A stretch of 64,000 bases of DNA from contig JALJCQ010000007.1 of assembly GCA_023091665.1 (NCBI GenBank), forward strand, positions 1,364,001-1,428,000. The letters run 5' to 3'. The translations under genes and the position numbers were made by a program. Below are positions 1 through 10,000 of this stretch, piece after piece. Source of the stretch: Pythium myriotylum. Lineage: Eukaryota; Oomycota; Peronosporomycetes; Pythiales; Pythiaceae. The notes below the pieces were generated by a model. It searched no databases and was not told where the DNA came from. It saw only the letters and a list, made by a program, of their open reading frames with translations. Within the stretch, counting starts at the first letter, position 1. Every line of letters begins with the position of its first letter.

Positions 1-1981
1 CCGAGTTACAACTCCGTGATGAGGCTGAGAAGGTGAAGGAATACAAGGATAGGCTAGTTGCCACAGAGCGCGAGCTTCGCCAGCATTCAGGTCATGCTCA
101 GCGATTAGAGCATGAACTTGCGGGTTTGAGGAACTCGTCCATGTCAGAGGGCGCGCGAGCCCAACAGTACTCAGATCAGCTAACCAGAACAACAAATGAG
201 CGGAATCAATTGGCTGAGTCTCTTGCAGCTGAGAGATCTCACCTCGAGTCAGCCCAAAAGAGCCTCGTGTCCCTCGAGTCTGAAAACCAGCAGCTGACAA
301 AGCAGTTCACAGCATTAGCGAATGAGATTCGCGCAATCGTTGATTTTGGTGATCATGAACTGAGCTATCGCTCGCTGGATGCACTCCTGAAAGAGGCAAG
401 GACTTCACTCCAACGGTACGCTCGTCAGCTGAAGATCTCTCGCGATCCGAGTAAACTCTAACTAGAAGTATGATGACAGGAACTTCAAAGCAGAATCGGA
501 CATGGTGATCCGCCGATGGCACGAGCACTTCGAGCAAACTCGCGGCGAGATCGACCAGCTTTCCTCGAGGTTGCATTCATGCCACGCCAAGATTGAGTCT
601 CTTCAACGGGCAACACTTAGTGCTCATAGTGACACGCAGGTTTGTGTTTCATATGAATCCTTGGCTGCTAGTACCTTACTCATCGGACCCCATGTCAGTC
701 AATTCAACGTTCGTGGGAAAGAAAGTACGAGAATCTCCGAAACGACTTCGTAGCAACGCGGCAATCATTAGAAGAACTCCTCCATGCGGAGAAAACAAAA
801 AACGCTCAACTTGAGACGTCGCTTGCTCAGGTTCGCGGTGAACTCGATTTCGTCACACAGTCTCGAAATGTAATCCCGTATACTGGGGGTAGATTGAGCG
901 ACTTACTGACACCTTTTGTGTGGGTATACAGGGCTCTATCAACGATTTGGAGCGCGATATCATGGATCTCAAAGAGAGCAACCGGTTACTTCTTGGCGAG
1001 TTGCAAGAGCGCCGGCGATCTGCGGAACATGCTCGCAAGCAATACCTCGCAGCCGTTGCTGAGAACAAGGATCTTCTGAGCGCTGTTGATATCTTGAAGA
1101 ACGGTATTGTGGAACGAGATAAACAGATCGAGTACTTCAAGGCGACCATCTTGCGCATTACACAGCAGCTGCAACGTGGCAGCTCGATGGGTGAAGTCAA
1201 GCAGAAGCTACTGGAGCAACTTGAACAGACGCAATTCATGGTCAACGAAACGTACAAGAAGTGGTCCCACAGTGATGTTATGGCTGGTATCAACGGATTC
1301 CACAGCGAGATCTCGAACAACGCAACGAACAGTGAGTCTTTGCAATGGGTGGAACGATTGGAAGAGCATGTTGGCCGCCTCGAAGTTGTTTGCGACCGAT
1401 GGCACGAGTACATTCAGCAGTCCCGTGACATGCAGAGACGATACGGTGAGGCATGGCGCTCTGCCGCTATATCTTTTGGTAAGGGCAAAGAACGTCCGTC
1501 ATGGGTGGATGAAATCGAGCGGAAGTGCAGTCGACTCCTCACTGAAAGCGTTCGAGTGTCTGAGGCTATGCGCGACGTCGTCGAAGACGTTGTGAATGCC
1601 CTTCAACATGCCCGAATTACTGGGGAGCGAAAGCACCGTCGATCACGCACCAATGAACACACGCGCCGTCGAAGCACTCGCGAGCAGCTGGATTTGTCAC
1701 CACTTCGAGAAAACAACCGAAATGACGATGCGTTATCGCTTGCTCACTTCCATGGTGATTTTCATGGAGGCAGTGACATGGATGGCACTAGCGAAGTGAT
1801 GTTCGTGAATCGAGGCAAGCGTGTTTCGACTGCACCATCACGTGGAGGTGAAAGCTCCAGGACTTCTGGATCTCGTGGTGCTGCAAGTGCGGTCTACGGC
1901 CACTCACTCGCATCTCTCGGGCGAATTGGCGATGAATTAAAGATTATCGAGAAGAAGATCAAGACATACCCCGATGAATGA
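1..1981 (+). CDS. Coiled-coil protein, 5' end outside window
   Basis: The reading frame is already open at base 3, so the true start lies upstream. I join four exons: 3-450, 491-639, 699-869 and 932-1981. The introns are 40, 59 and 62 bp, all GT-AG, and phase is kept at each junction. The visible 605 residues are dominated by heptad-rich coiled coil (many E/K/Q/L), for example KYENLRNDFVATRQSLEELL in exon 3. The last ~150 residues are basic and serine-rich, then a conserved-looking tail (LGRIGDELKIIEKKIKT). No catalytic domain is visible. The build suggests a structural protein such as a centrosomal, basal-body or cytoskeletal scaffold, but this is inference from the coiled coil only. I do not recognise the family. 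The gene converges on the fusion gene ending at 2118. Confidence 0.75.
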
Positions 1982-2117
1982 AGTTCAGTACCCCCAGTCG
2001 CACTCAGTCTCCTTCAAGACCTCGCTACAGGCATTTGTAACGAATAGTAACCTACGGCCCCGAAGGCCATTCTCACCATCAGAAGGAGTATTTCTTGTCT
2101 CTATTCAGCAACCCCAT

Positions 2118-5100
2118 CTACCACTGCTGTTCCTCTGAACGTAGACGCCATTCGCGAATCTTCTCGTAGCTCACGAACGAGACGACCACAGATGGGACGG
2201 CCTTCACGGAGTTGACAAACAGACCTTGATAGAGTTGTGTAACGCCGTTTAGTGCGAAGAACCGACCAGCTGACCCACGAGAACTGCTTCCGTCAGCGCC
2301 ACGCATAGTCTCAGTCAAGCATTCCCACGTTGACTTGTACGTCGGGAAACGAATCTCTGGGTGCCACGACCCCCCTAATTGCATTCGTCGACGCAGGAGA
2401 TCAAACGGATATGAGACCGTTTGAGAGACGATAGAGGCAGCCGTGGCGCACAAGATTTGACCAGGCACGCTGGGGTGGCCGAGTTGATGTCCTGAGGTAT
2501 CCGTGTCATACAGAATAAAATATGGTCGAAGGAACTCGTAAATCGCGTAGTTGCTTCCGATATACGAAAACACACCCAGACTTGCTGGCGTAAATCCGCG
2601 GTAAAAAGCCGAGGTTGACTCGTGCATACGCATCTTGCTGAACGCATTCCAAATCCCTTTGTAAGGCAGTCGCTCAGACGAGAAGTACTGCTGCACAGTG
2701 AGACGGCCACGAACTACATCCAGAGGGTAGAACAAGCAGTTTGCCGTGACGCCAGCCAGACCTCCTGCGAGAAGGTTTTGCAGATCTGCAGCATACCGCC
2801 TCTCTCTTGGTGACACAGCCCCAGTTTGGGCTGCGAAGATGCCCATTTCTGTCATTTGATTTCGGTACACGTCGCACAACAAGAACTTCGTCGGGAGCGA
2901 GGGGACTACCCACAGGCAATGCGCAAGATTACCACTGTAGAGACCACGAACACCGCTCAGGCGGACCATATTCACGAGGCCACGTGCTGCCGACCCATAA
3001 GGAGCTGAAACATTACTGGCAGGGAGAGGAGCACCCACAGTTGTGGGGGCACTGATTTGCATCAGGATTTTCAGACGTTCGAGTGGAGCACACGCAGTGC
3101 GGCTAAGCCCGCCCGCCGTAATTGCTGCGATAAGAGATGTGACTTGAGAAACAACTCTCGTTCTTTGTGTGTCGGTAAGTTCTTGGCTGTCGTCTTCGAT
3201 ACCTTCGAGGCCATGTCCATGCTCCGAAACCGAGTTATGGCGCATCGCTGAAATCCAGCCGGTGCGCAAATTTGCGTCAAATGTGAGTGCTTTCTTGCCC
3301 CGTGAGAACTCGTCTTTTACATCACCACCAGCTCGGAATTCGGCTGCACGCCAAAGGTTCCGAAGCACTCCCAAATCTGCCTTGAGAGAAGCGAGAAAGC
3401 CCTCCATTTCTGTAACCGCATTGGCATACCTCGTCGAGTCGTCATCCCGTCCAACTTCCCCCAAGTTCAAAATCACACGCGCTAGATCGTCACACGTGAC
3501 ACGTCGGTCACTCGCGTCTTCTTGTGCAGGTAGATCCAGTAGCCGTTTGAAGAGCTCCTCCATTGCCTTCGATTCTTCACTCGACACATGAACCGGAGCC
3601 GTGGTCTCACGGCTAAAGTCGATTGCACGCCATTGTCGCATCCATTTGGCAATGTCACGAAGCCGAATACATGACGTGTGCCTCATATCACCTAACTCGC
3701 CCGAAGATTCGATCGCTAGCTCATTCAAAATGCGGAATGCTGCCTCGGGCAGCAGTTGCTCCATGGTCGCAGGGCCTAATGTTATGTGAAAGTGCGCGAA
3801 CTGTGAGAAGTTGACCAGCCCGGATGCATCATGGAAAAGAAGTGAATGAGCAAGTCTACGTGCCCGGTCTAAAGATGCCCTGGATGGCGCACCCGCACTG
3901 GCATCAGTAACAAGGTCCTTGTACCGTGGGGCACGCAGCATGCGCTGCAGGTCTCGTTGCGTGAGAAAAGTCTCGCTTCCATCCTTCAGCCCGGAACTAA
4001 CCCTCTGAAACATTTTGAACAGAGCTGACGAGCCACTGCGAGTAATTGTCAAGAATGTAGCACGATCCATGCACCAAACCTTGGTATCTTCCAAAGCTCT
4101 GACACTCGCTCCACGTCGAGAGTTGTAGAGTAACGCAGCCTCACCAAAGCTCGAACCACTGCCAATCTCACGATCAATAACAGGAGTCTTGAGCTGTGGT
4201 TTCTGTCGCAAGATCTCGCATTTGCCTGACTCTATCACGTAAAAATAATCTCCGGAGTCGCCTTGGTTGAGAATTGTCGTCCCGGCCCGGAACTGGAGGG
4301 GGAAGCACTTGCGCACGGCGAGTGCCTTGGCACGGTCGTCAAGTTCAGCGAATAGTGGGTGGTCCGATAGAGCACGCATGAGGAAGATATACTCCTCGAG
4401 CGAGCACTGGGTACCAGGGTGCTCTGCGATGATTTGGCGAAACGAGGGTTTGTCCAGCTGCCAGAGTACGACGCTGCTCTTGGCTTGGATGGTCGCTCTC
4501 CTAGGAGTCTCGTAGATGAGTGCGGAATCACCAAAGGCGCTGCCAGGTCCATTTGTAGCGACGAGCACACGTTGGTTCTTGTCGATCATACTGGATGAGC
4601 TGCTGAAGTCGGGTAGCGCTAGTGTTTTCCGTCGGCGCAAATTTGCTGGTAGCTTGGCAGGCGATAGGTGTGCTTCTTCTTCCTCCGTCCGCGTCTCACG
4701 CAAGTAGTTATAATCGACGAAAACGTCACACTCCCCCTGCTGAATGATATAGAAGTAGCCGCCATCTTCACCCTGGTAGAACACAATCTCACCGTTATCT
4801 ACTTCACGTCGTCGGAACTTGCTCGCAACACTGTGGAGCTCCGACTCGCTGAGCATGTGGAAGAGCGGGTGGCGTCGCAGACACGTGACAATTGCCGCGA
4901 GCTCGTGGGGTTCACGGGGTTCACGCGACTCGGACTCCTCCACACGACGTCGTTGCCTTGCGGCTGTCTCATCCAGTGCCTTACGAAGAGAAATCTCTGG
5001 CGTGAGTGTAGCATCTTGGTTGAGTTTTAAGTACTGACTGGTATCTCCGGTCGAGAAGTGCTTCGGCACATATGAGTTTGCCGACGGATACGGAAGTAAG

Positions 5101-6113
5101 AGGCCCAAATGTTGGTAAAGCGATGCAACAAGCTGCGAGCACAACATCTTCCGCTTCTGCGTGGGCTGGAGGAGAAGCTCATTCTCGAACATCGAGCGCT
5201 CAGTCTGGCTCAGTTCTTCCACGAGACGGTGGTACTTCTCGTGGACGGCGTTGCGTTCCTGGACGAGAGCGTTTCGCTCAAACTCGGGCATCTTATGGCG
5301 GTGCTGCAGCTCGCTGTCCAGTCGCTGCAACTCCTTCTTGTGCGAGATGAGTGCGTGGAAAAGTCTCTCTCGCTCGACTCGCTGCGGCACCGGCACACCA
5401 GCGTTGAATAGCCGTTGCGGGCGGTCCTCGTACGGTGAGTTGAGAATCTCGGTCGCAAACTCGAATGCACGCGCGCGGAACTCTGGCGTACGGTGGACCT
5501 GGAGCTTCCGCACGGCCACTTCAAACGACTGAGACCGCAGCACGCGTTCGACGAGCGGCCGCATCTTGACGCCAGTCATGGCCGCCTCGAGGAAGAGCAG
5601 CTCGCCCGTCTGCGGGTCGCGGATCACGACGCCGTTGTGGTCCCACTGCGTGCGGCCGAAAACCTTGGCCGTGGCGCAGATGGCGGCGCCGTAGAGGCTC
5701 ATGGCCGTGCACTTGCGGTCGAAGATGACGACGTCGCCCGTGTCAATGCCCAGGTCGGCGAAGAGCTGGTTCAGCTGCGCCACTCGCCGCTCGCGCTCGG
5801 CCTCGCGGTCCCGTTTCTTCGCGTCCGGCTGCGCGGCAGTCGCGTCTCCACTGCCGTCGGAGGCGGAAGCGCCCGCGGGCGGCGCCGCCTTCGCCGTGGG
5901 CTCGGAGAGCTCGGCCATCTCTGCGGAGCTCGTGAACCGATCGGCAGTTGCGGAGCTGAAGGACTGGTGACGTCGTCCGTCTGACACGTCCCCTCCGCTG
6001 GACATTCGATTCCAGAGGTTTCGGTGGTGCGGCATTATGGCCAATCGTGGATCGTCACGATGGTATTCAACCAATCGAGATGGCGTTGTCAAACCCGATC
6101 GGTCACCAGACAT
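2118..6113 (-). CDS. NlpC/P60-like + two cNMP-binding + EF-hand-like + mitochondrial carrier fusion
   Basis: One uninterrupted frame of 1331 codons. Residues ~125-350 resemble the circularly permuted NlpC/P60 (YiiX-like) fold: a His in QWDHNGVVI (~159) and a candidate catalytic Cys in KRKMLCSQLVASLYQ (~325). Residues ~414-565 and ~585-695 are two cyclic-nucleotide-binding domains with phosphate-cassette sequences FGDSALIYETPRRATI and FGEAALLYNSRRGASV. Residues ~715-780 are degenerate EF-hand-like. Residues ~1015-1325 form a complete three-repeat mitochondrial carrier with signatures APLERLK, YPLDVVRGR and YPFDLLRRR, closest in feel to SLC25A24/25/42-type carriers. No stop or splice signal separates the parts, so I read it as one polypeptide, perhaps a cNMP-gated or tethered inner-membrane carrier (inference). 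The start is uncertain. Met37 (base 6005) is likelier than 6113, because the divergent gene begins at about 6112. Confidence 0.85.
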   Translation of the reverse strand: MSGDRSGLTTPSRLVEYHRDDPRLAIMPHHRNLWNRMSSGGDVSDGRRHQSFSSATADRFTSSAEMAELSEPTAKAAPPAGASASDGSGDATAAQPDAKKRDREAERERRVAQLNQLFADLGIDTGDVVIFDRKCTAMSLYGAAICATAKVFGRTQWDHNGVVIRDPQTGELLFLEAAMTGVKMRPLVERVLRSQSFEVAVRKLQVHRTPEFRARAFEFATEILNSPYEDRPQRLFNAGVPVPQRVERERLFHALISHKKELQRLDSELQHRHKMPEFERNALVQERNAVHEKYHRLVEELSQTERSMFENELLLQPTQKRKMLCSQLVASLYQHLGLLLPYPSANSYVPKHFSTGDTSQYLKLNQDATLTPEISLRKALDETAARQRRRVEESESREPREPHELAAIVTCLRRHPLFHMLSESELHSVASKFRRREVDNGEIVFYQGEDGGYFYIIQQGECDVFVDYNYLRETRTEEEEAHLSPAKLPANLRRRKTLALPDFSSSSSMIDKNQRVLVATNGPGSAFGDSALIYETPRRATIQAKSSVVLWQLDKPSFRQIIAEHPGTQCSLEEYIFLMRALSDHPLFAELDDRAKALAVRKCFPLQFRAGTTILNQGDSGDYFYVIESGKCEILRQKPQLKTPVIDREIGSGSSFGEAALLYNSRRGASVRALEDTKVWCMDRATFLTITRSGSSALFKMFQRVSSGLKDGSETFLTQRDLQRMLRAPRYKDLVTDASAGAPSRASLDRARRLAHSLLFHDASGLVNFSQFAHFHITLGPATMEQLLPEAAFRILNELAIESSGELGDMRHTSCIRLRDIAKWMRQWRAIDFSRETTAPVHVSSEESKAMEELFKRLLDLPAQEDASDRRVTCDDLARVILNLGEVGRDDDSTRYANAVTEMEGFLASLKADLGVLRNLWRAAEFRAGGDVKDEFSRGKKALTFDANLRTGWISAMRHNSVSEHGHGLEGIEDDSQELTDTQRTRVVSQVTSLIAAITAGGLSRTACAPLERLKILMQISAPTTVGAPLPASNVSAPYGSAARGLVNMVRLSGVRGLYSGNLAHCLWVVPSLPTKFLLCDVYRNQMTEMGIFAAQTGAVSPRERRYAADLQNLLAGGLAGVTANCLFYPLDVVRGRLTVQQYFSSERLPYKGIWNAFSKMRMHESTSAFYRGFTPASLGVFSYIGSNYAIYEFLRPYFILYDTDTSGHQLGHPSVPGQILCATAASIVSQTVSYPFDLLRRRMQLGGSWHPEIRFPTYKSTWECLTETMRGADGSSSRGSAGRFFALNGVTQLYQGLFVNSVKAVPSVVVSFVSYEKIREWRLRSEEQQW

Positions 6114-6841
6114 GGTGTCGCGTTGGCGTCGTCCGATATGTGCGCTTCGCGGCGCCTGGCCGAGTCCGAACGCGAAGAGCAGCTCTCGCGACTGGCGAAA
6201 CGTCTCGTCAGCTGCGAGCGACGCGGCGTCGACGCTTTCTCATCGCGAGAAAGGGATCGAATTCGAGTCGCGCGTCCAGCGAGTCATGGGGGCCTTAAAC
6301 TGCATCCTCGTCCCGACGCAGACGTCTATGGACGGCGGGATCGACCACACCGTACGCCGACAACTGTGGAACCGAGGCAGTGCTAGAGGTCTGACGAAAG
6401 ATTGAACTGGAAGGGCGACTGGATCTTGCCCGATGTGGCCATCGAGGTCGTCACGCAGTGCAAGAATGAACACAAGCCCGTGGGCGTGCAGCATCTGCGC
6501 GAGTTTTACGGCGTTCTGGGACTCCACGCATCGCCCACCACGCTCGCAATCTTCTTCTCGTCCTCTGGATTTAGTATCTACGCCCAGAGGCAAGTCATTC
6601 GCTCGGACCACAGAAGATCCAGCGAGCTGAACTCTAAGCTACCATTCTTGCGTCCAGGTTCTTTGCACGCACTCTGCACCCGGCAGTGCTGTGCACCATC
6701 ACAGACGAAGACCGGATCGTCGAGTTCTCGCTCAACGATCGCGCCCGCGCAGCACTGCCGAAGCTCTCTGTGGGCTCGTGCTTTGTGGATCACGAGCACG
6801 AACTGATCCTCACGTACGGAGACCACGTGCTTGGCTCCTGA
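6112..6841 (+). CDS. RRG7/DUF2034-like mitochondrial protein with PD-(D/E)XK nuclease fold
   Basis: Exons 6112-6351, 6387-6589 and 6658-6841 give 208 residues; an in-frame ATG at 6037 would add 25. The order of motifs fits the Mrr-like restriction-endonuclease fold of the DUF2034/RRG7 family. There is GIEFESRVQRVM (helix with Glu), GGID, then LPDVAIEVVTQCK carrying the acidic residue and the Q-x-K core, and then a strand TLAIFFSSSGFS. RRG7 in yeast is a mitochondrial protein needed for respiratory growth; its biochemical activity is unclear. The N-terminus (MVSRWRRPICALRG) is basic and could be a mitochondrial presequence. Intron 1 is only 35 bp. Intron 2 has a GC donor (GCAAGT), making it a GC-AG intron. 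The gene is divergent from, and overlaps the 5' end of, the carrier fusion gene. Confidence 0.72.
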
Positions 6842-7262
6842 CCGGCTACTCACTCGACTGCAAGACCATCATCAGAAGTCAAAAGGGAGCTCGGCCATCG
6901 TCACAGAAGTCTCGTCCTACTGTCGTGTGAGGAGGAGCGTGATCATTGCTCACAACCGAGCAAGCCCTTAGTGGATTGTTCACACCTTTTATGGCGACGA
7001 CGATTGGTCGATAATACTAGTATCCGTCTCTGGATTGGTCAAAATAGACCCAATCAGCCACTTGTCTCTTGGGCTCTTGTGACTGCCAGTTCGCTCGCCT
7101 GTTTCGGAAGCGGCACAGGGACCCGCGTGGCGATCCGACCACGTCGAGACTCGGCGCGACCGGCAGCGCCCCCGCCCCCTCTCCAGCACACGCACCAGGA
7201 ACAGCGCCGCCCGACGCGCCGATCGAGCCGCCTCGCGCCCGCCAACGCCCCCTCCATCGTCC
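6842..7262. other. Intergenic, presumed 3' UTR and PP2C promoter
   Basis: About 420 bp between the RRG7-like gene and the PP2C gene. No coding potential, repeat or RNA gene is apparent. The last ~100 bp are GC-rich and pyrimidine-rich, as expected of a 5' leader. Confidence 0.5.
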
Positions 7263-8491
7263 ATGGCCACAGTGCTCAACCTCGACGCCATCCAGTCCGT
7301 CGCCGCCATGATGCGGGAGAGCTACCTCAGCCACGTCTTCGTCTTCTTGCTCGTGGCGCTGCTGCTCAAGTACGTCGTCGCGTCCTGGAGGTACGTCCGG
7401 CATCGCGAGTGCCTGCAGACGGCTTGAGACTGACGGCTCTGCCTTCAGCTCCAGCCTCTCGCCGTTTGAGCTCCAGACGTGCCCGCCCGTGAACCCCAAC
7501 GTGCACTACAAGTACGGCATTTCGCAAATGCAGGGTCGCCGTCCCTACATGGAGGACAGGCACACGGCCCATGCCGACCTCAACGGCGATCCCACGCAAT
7601 CGTTCTACGGCGTCTTCGACGGCCACGGCGGCGACGGAGCAGCTAAGTCAGTTTGCCGCTCTGGGTCTGGTTTGTCTGTTGAGTATGCGGTACTGAAAGC
7701 CAATCTAGTTATTGCGTCCAGGCAATGTGTCAGAACGTTATCCGCGACCCGCTCATCAACAAGGAGCCCGTGGAGGCACTCAAGAAGGGATTCGTCAAGA
7801 CAGACCAGGAGGTGCGCTGTCTATCAGCTGTTGCATTCTGAGCTGAATCCGTAGGCTTATCTTCGACCTCTTGCGTAGTATCTGCAAATTGCAAACAAGC
7901 GCAACGCGGAAGATGGGACTACTGCTGTGGCTGTGTATACACGTGGTGATCAGATCTTCGTGGCCCATGCAGGCGACTCACGCGCGATCCTCGTGCACAG
8001 CTCAGGCAAAGTCACGCCTCTCACATCCGACCACAAGCCTAACCGTCCAGACGAGCGAAAGCGCATTCACGACCTGGGAGGCTCTGTAGTGTTCTGGGGT
8101 GTTTGGCGTGTCGAGGGCATTTTGGCCGTCTCACGTGCTATCGGCGACCGCATGCTGAAACCTTTCGTTGTTGCGGAGCCTGAAGTCAAAGAGTTTACTC
8201 GCAGTGCAAATGACCGATTCCTTGTGGTAGCGAGTGATGGTGTTTGGGATACAGTATCCAATGATGACGCTGCCGAAATGGTCATGAAACACGATGACCC
8301 ACAAGCTGCTGCCAAGCACCTCATGGAAGAAGCATACGCGAGAGGTAGTCTGGACAACATTTGCGTCATGGTGATCGACTTGAGAGAGTGAGTGGGACTG
8401 ATGGGCCGTGGTAATGAGGATTTCATTATACTAACGGTGTGTTCGTTCTTTATTCAGGGAAAAGAAATCCTGTGCGGCGAACACCCAGTAG
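7263..8491 (+). CDS. Membrane-anchored PP2C-type protein phosphatase
   Basis: Five exons (7263-7390, 7449-7646, 7709-7811, 7879-8387, 8458-8491) encode 323 residues. Residues ~24-41 (HVFVFLLVALLLKYVV) form a single transmembrane anchor. The rest is a full PPM/PP2C catalytic domain: YMEDRHTA and FYGVFDGHGG (metal-binding Asp/Gly), DGTTAVAVYT, VAHAGDSRAIL, LAVSRAIGD, LVVASDGVWD and SLDNICVMVI. These hold the conserved aspartates that coordinate Mn/Mg. Such enzymes dephosphorylate Ser/Thr in proteins. The anchor implies a membrane location, ER or other, which the sequence does not settle. The last exon adds a short EKKSCAANTQ tail that replaces an in-frame TGA formed by the donor site GTGAGT. 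Without splicing the protein would end ten residues earlier. Confidence 0.92.
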
Positions 8492-8636
8492 GACCTGCGC
8501 CGTCCAAAACGATAGAAACAGGCACTCGATATCGTCAGAAAGAACGAGCTAGCGCGCTCGTTGAGGATATCAAAATTATCGATAAGGTCTCTCATTGGTA
8601 ACCATTGGCTTTCTTTCTACCTTAAAGGGCTGAGGA

Positions 8637-9219
8637 TCACTTGAATGTCACTTGAGTGGGTTTCGTGAGTTCCTTTCGGAAGTGGGGCTTGACGATCTTG
8701 TCTGTCGCCGCGGTACCTTCAGTCACGTAGCGCATTGCACACATCTCTTCACTCTCATGTGACCACCGTTGGCGATGCTTCTTCAGCCCCTCCTCTGGCA
8801 TTCGATGCCCCTTAAGCTCTCGAGGTGCAGCAAACTCTGTTGGCTGTTCCAAGAGAAGGCTAAGTTACGTGACGACGCCTTGTACGATAACTTGATCTTA
8901 CCTGTGACGAGTTGTTGTGGGCCGAGTGCGCCAATGAGACCCACGTCGACGACCCTCGCGTCTTGTCTGCGCCAACAATCTGGTGGTAGTCATACCTGGG
9001 GTCGTCGTCTTTCTTGAGTCCAGCGCCGAACTGCTTGACGCTGGCTCCGTTCTGCATGAGGCACTTGGTCGTGGTCTCATACATCGGCCCGCCGCTCCAC
9101 TCGGTCTTGATGGCATTTGGACGGTACGCCTCCTCCACGAAGTTGCCCACGAGCGTCTTGCAGTGGAAGGTGCGCTTCCCGCCGCGCAGGATGTTGGAGC
9201 CTCCGCTCGTACCGGCCAT
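8637..9219 (-). CDS. Small conserved-looking hypothetical protein (174 aa)
   Basis: Two exons (9219-8902 and 8843-8637) joined across a 58-bp GT-AG intron in phase 0 give 174 residues beginning MAGTSGGSNILRGGKR. The protein is soluble, with no signal peptide or membrane segment. It is rich in short motifs with aromatic and basic residues (TFHCKTLVGNFVEE, YETTTKCLMQNG) and a C-terminal run rich in K, R, H and E. This texture resembles small axonemal or microtubule-associated proteins of flagellated organisms, but I do not recognise the family and give no function. The unspliced frame from 9309 would add 30 residues upstream with no sign of conservation, so ATG 9219 is preferred. Confidence 0.62.
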
Positions 9220-9402
9220 GGTATCTGCAAGGATGACCCGGGAGCTCCTGAGTCGACATGGGTGCAAAATAAGCACAGCTGATTGGATACGGCGGACGGA
9301 TAAGACCATTCTCCTGATTGAGTATCTTCGCTTGCCAATTGACTTCCCGGTAGCCCCGTCATCTTGAACTCGTCCGTTGACACGTGCCCATTCGCCTCGA
9401 CC

Positions 9403-9892
9403 ATGCCGCTCGGCGTGAGCTTCCCGCAGCTCGTGCTCGTGCCGCCGCTCGCGCTGCTCGCCTCCTCGCTCGCGCTCTTCGCCTTCCAGAATGTGTACCG
9501 CGCCATCTTCACGAGTGCGCTGCGCTGCTCTGCGCTGTGGGCTTCGACGCTCGACTGACTCCTTTGCTCTCGTCCGCAGATCTCTCCGGTTACAAGACCA
9601 TCCCCATCGTCAACACGCTGCGTCCATGTGCGTCTTGTAGCGTATGTCCATTATCGCGCGGATTATTCTAACTGGTCTGTTCCGTGCAGATATCATGAAT
9701 CTGCGTATGGCGCTAGAGCAAGTGCTCGGCAAGGCTTCGTCGCTCAAGTTTAATCTTTCGCACGTCCTGTCCATGGGCGTCATCATCATGCTGCTCGCTG
9801 TGTACAACGCCATCCAACGCAACAACGAACTGCAGGAACAGCGCTTGAAGCTTGAGCTATTGCGCGAAAAGAAGAAGAACAAGAATGAGTGA
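9403..9892 (+). CDS. Small two-helix membrane protein (120 aa)
   Basis: Exons 9403-9514, 9580-9627 and 9690-9892 give 120 residues. The introns are 65 and 62 bp and phase is kept throughout. The first hydrophobic segment (LVLVPPLALLASSLALFAF) starts near residue 10. A second (HVLSMGVIIMLLAVYNAI) lies near residue 75 and is followed by a short charged helix ending in KKKNKNE. The lysine-rich cytosolic tail would suit an ER membrane protein, but it does not match the strict KKxx retrieval rule. The family was not recognised. The middle piece (LSGYKTIPIVNTLRPY) looks constrained. The ATG at 9403 is followed directly by the first membrane segment. Confidence 0.6.
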
Positions 9893-10000
9893 GGACACTA
9901 TTGAGTGCAAATGCAACGTCGTATTTGATTGATTGGGGGGAGTCCAGGAACTGGGGTAGAAGACTAGGTCATGTGCAGTGGTTGCAGCCTCGCAATCGGC

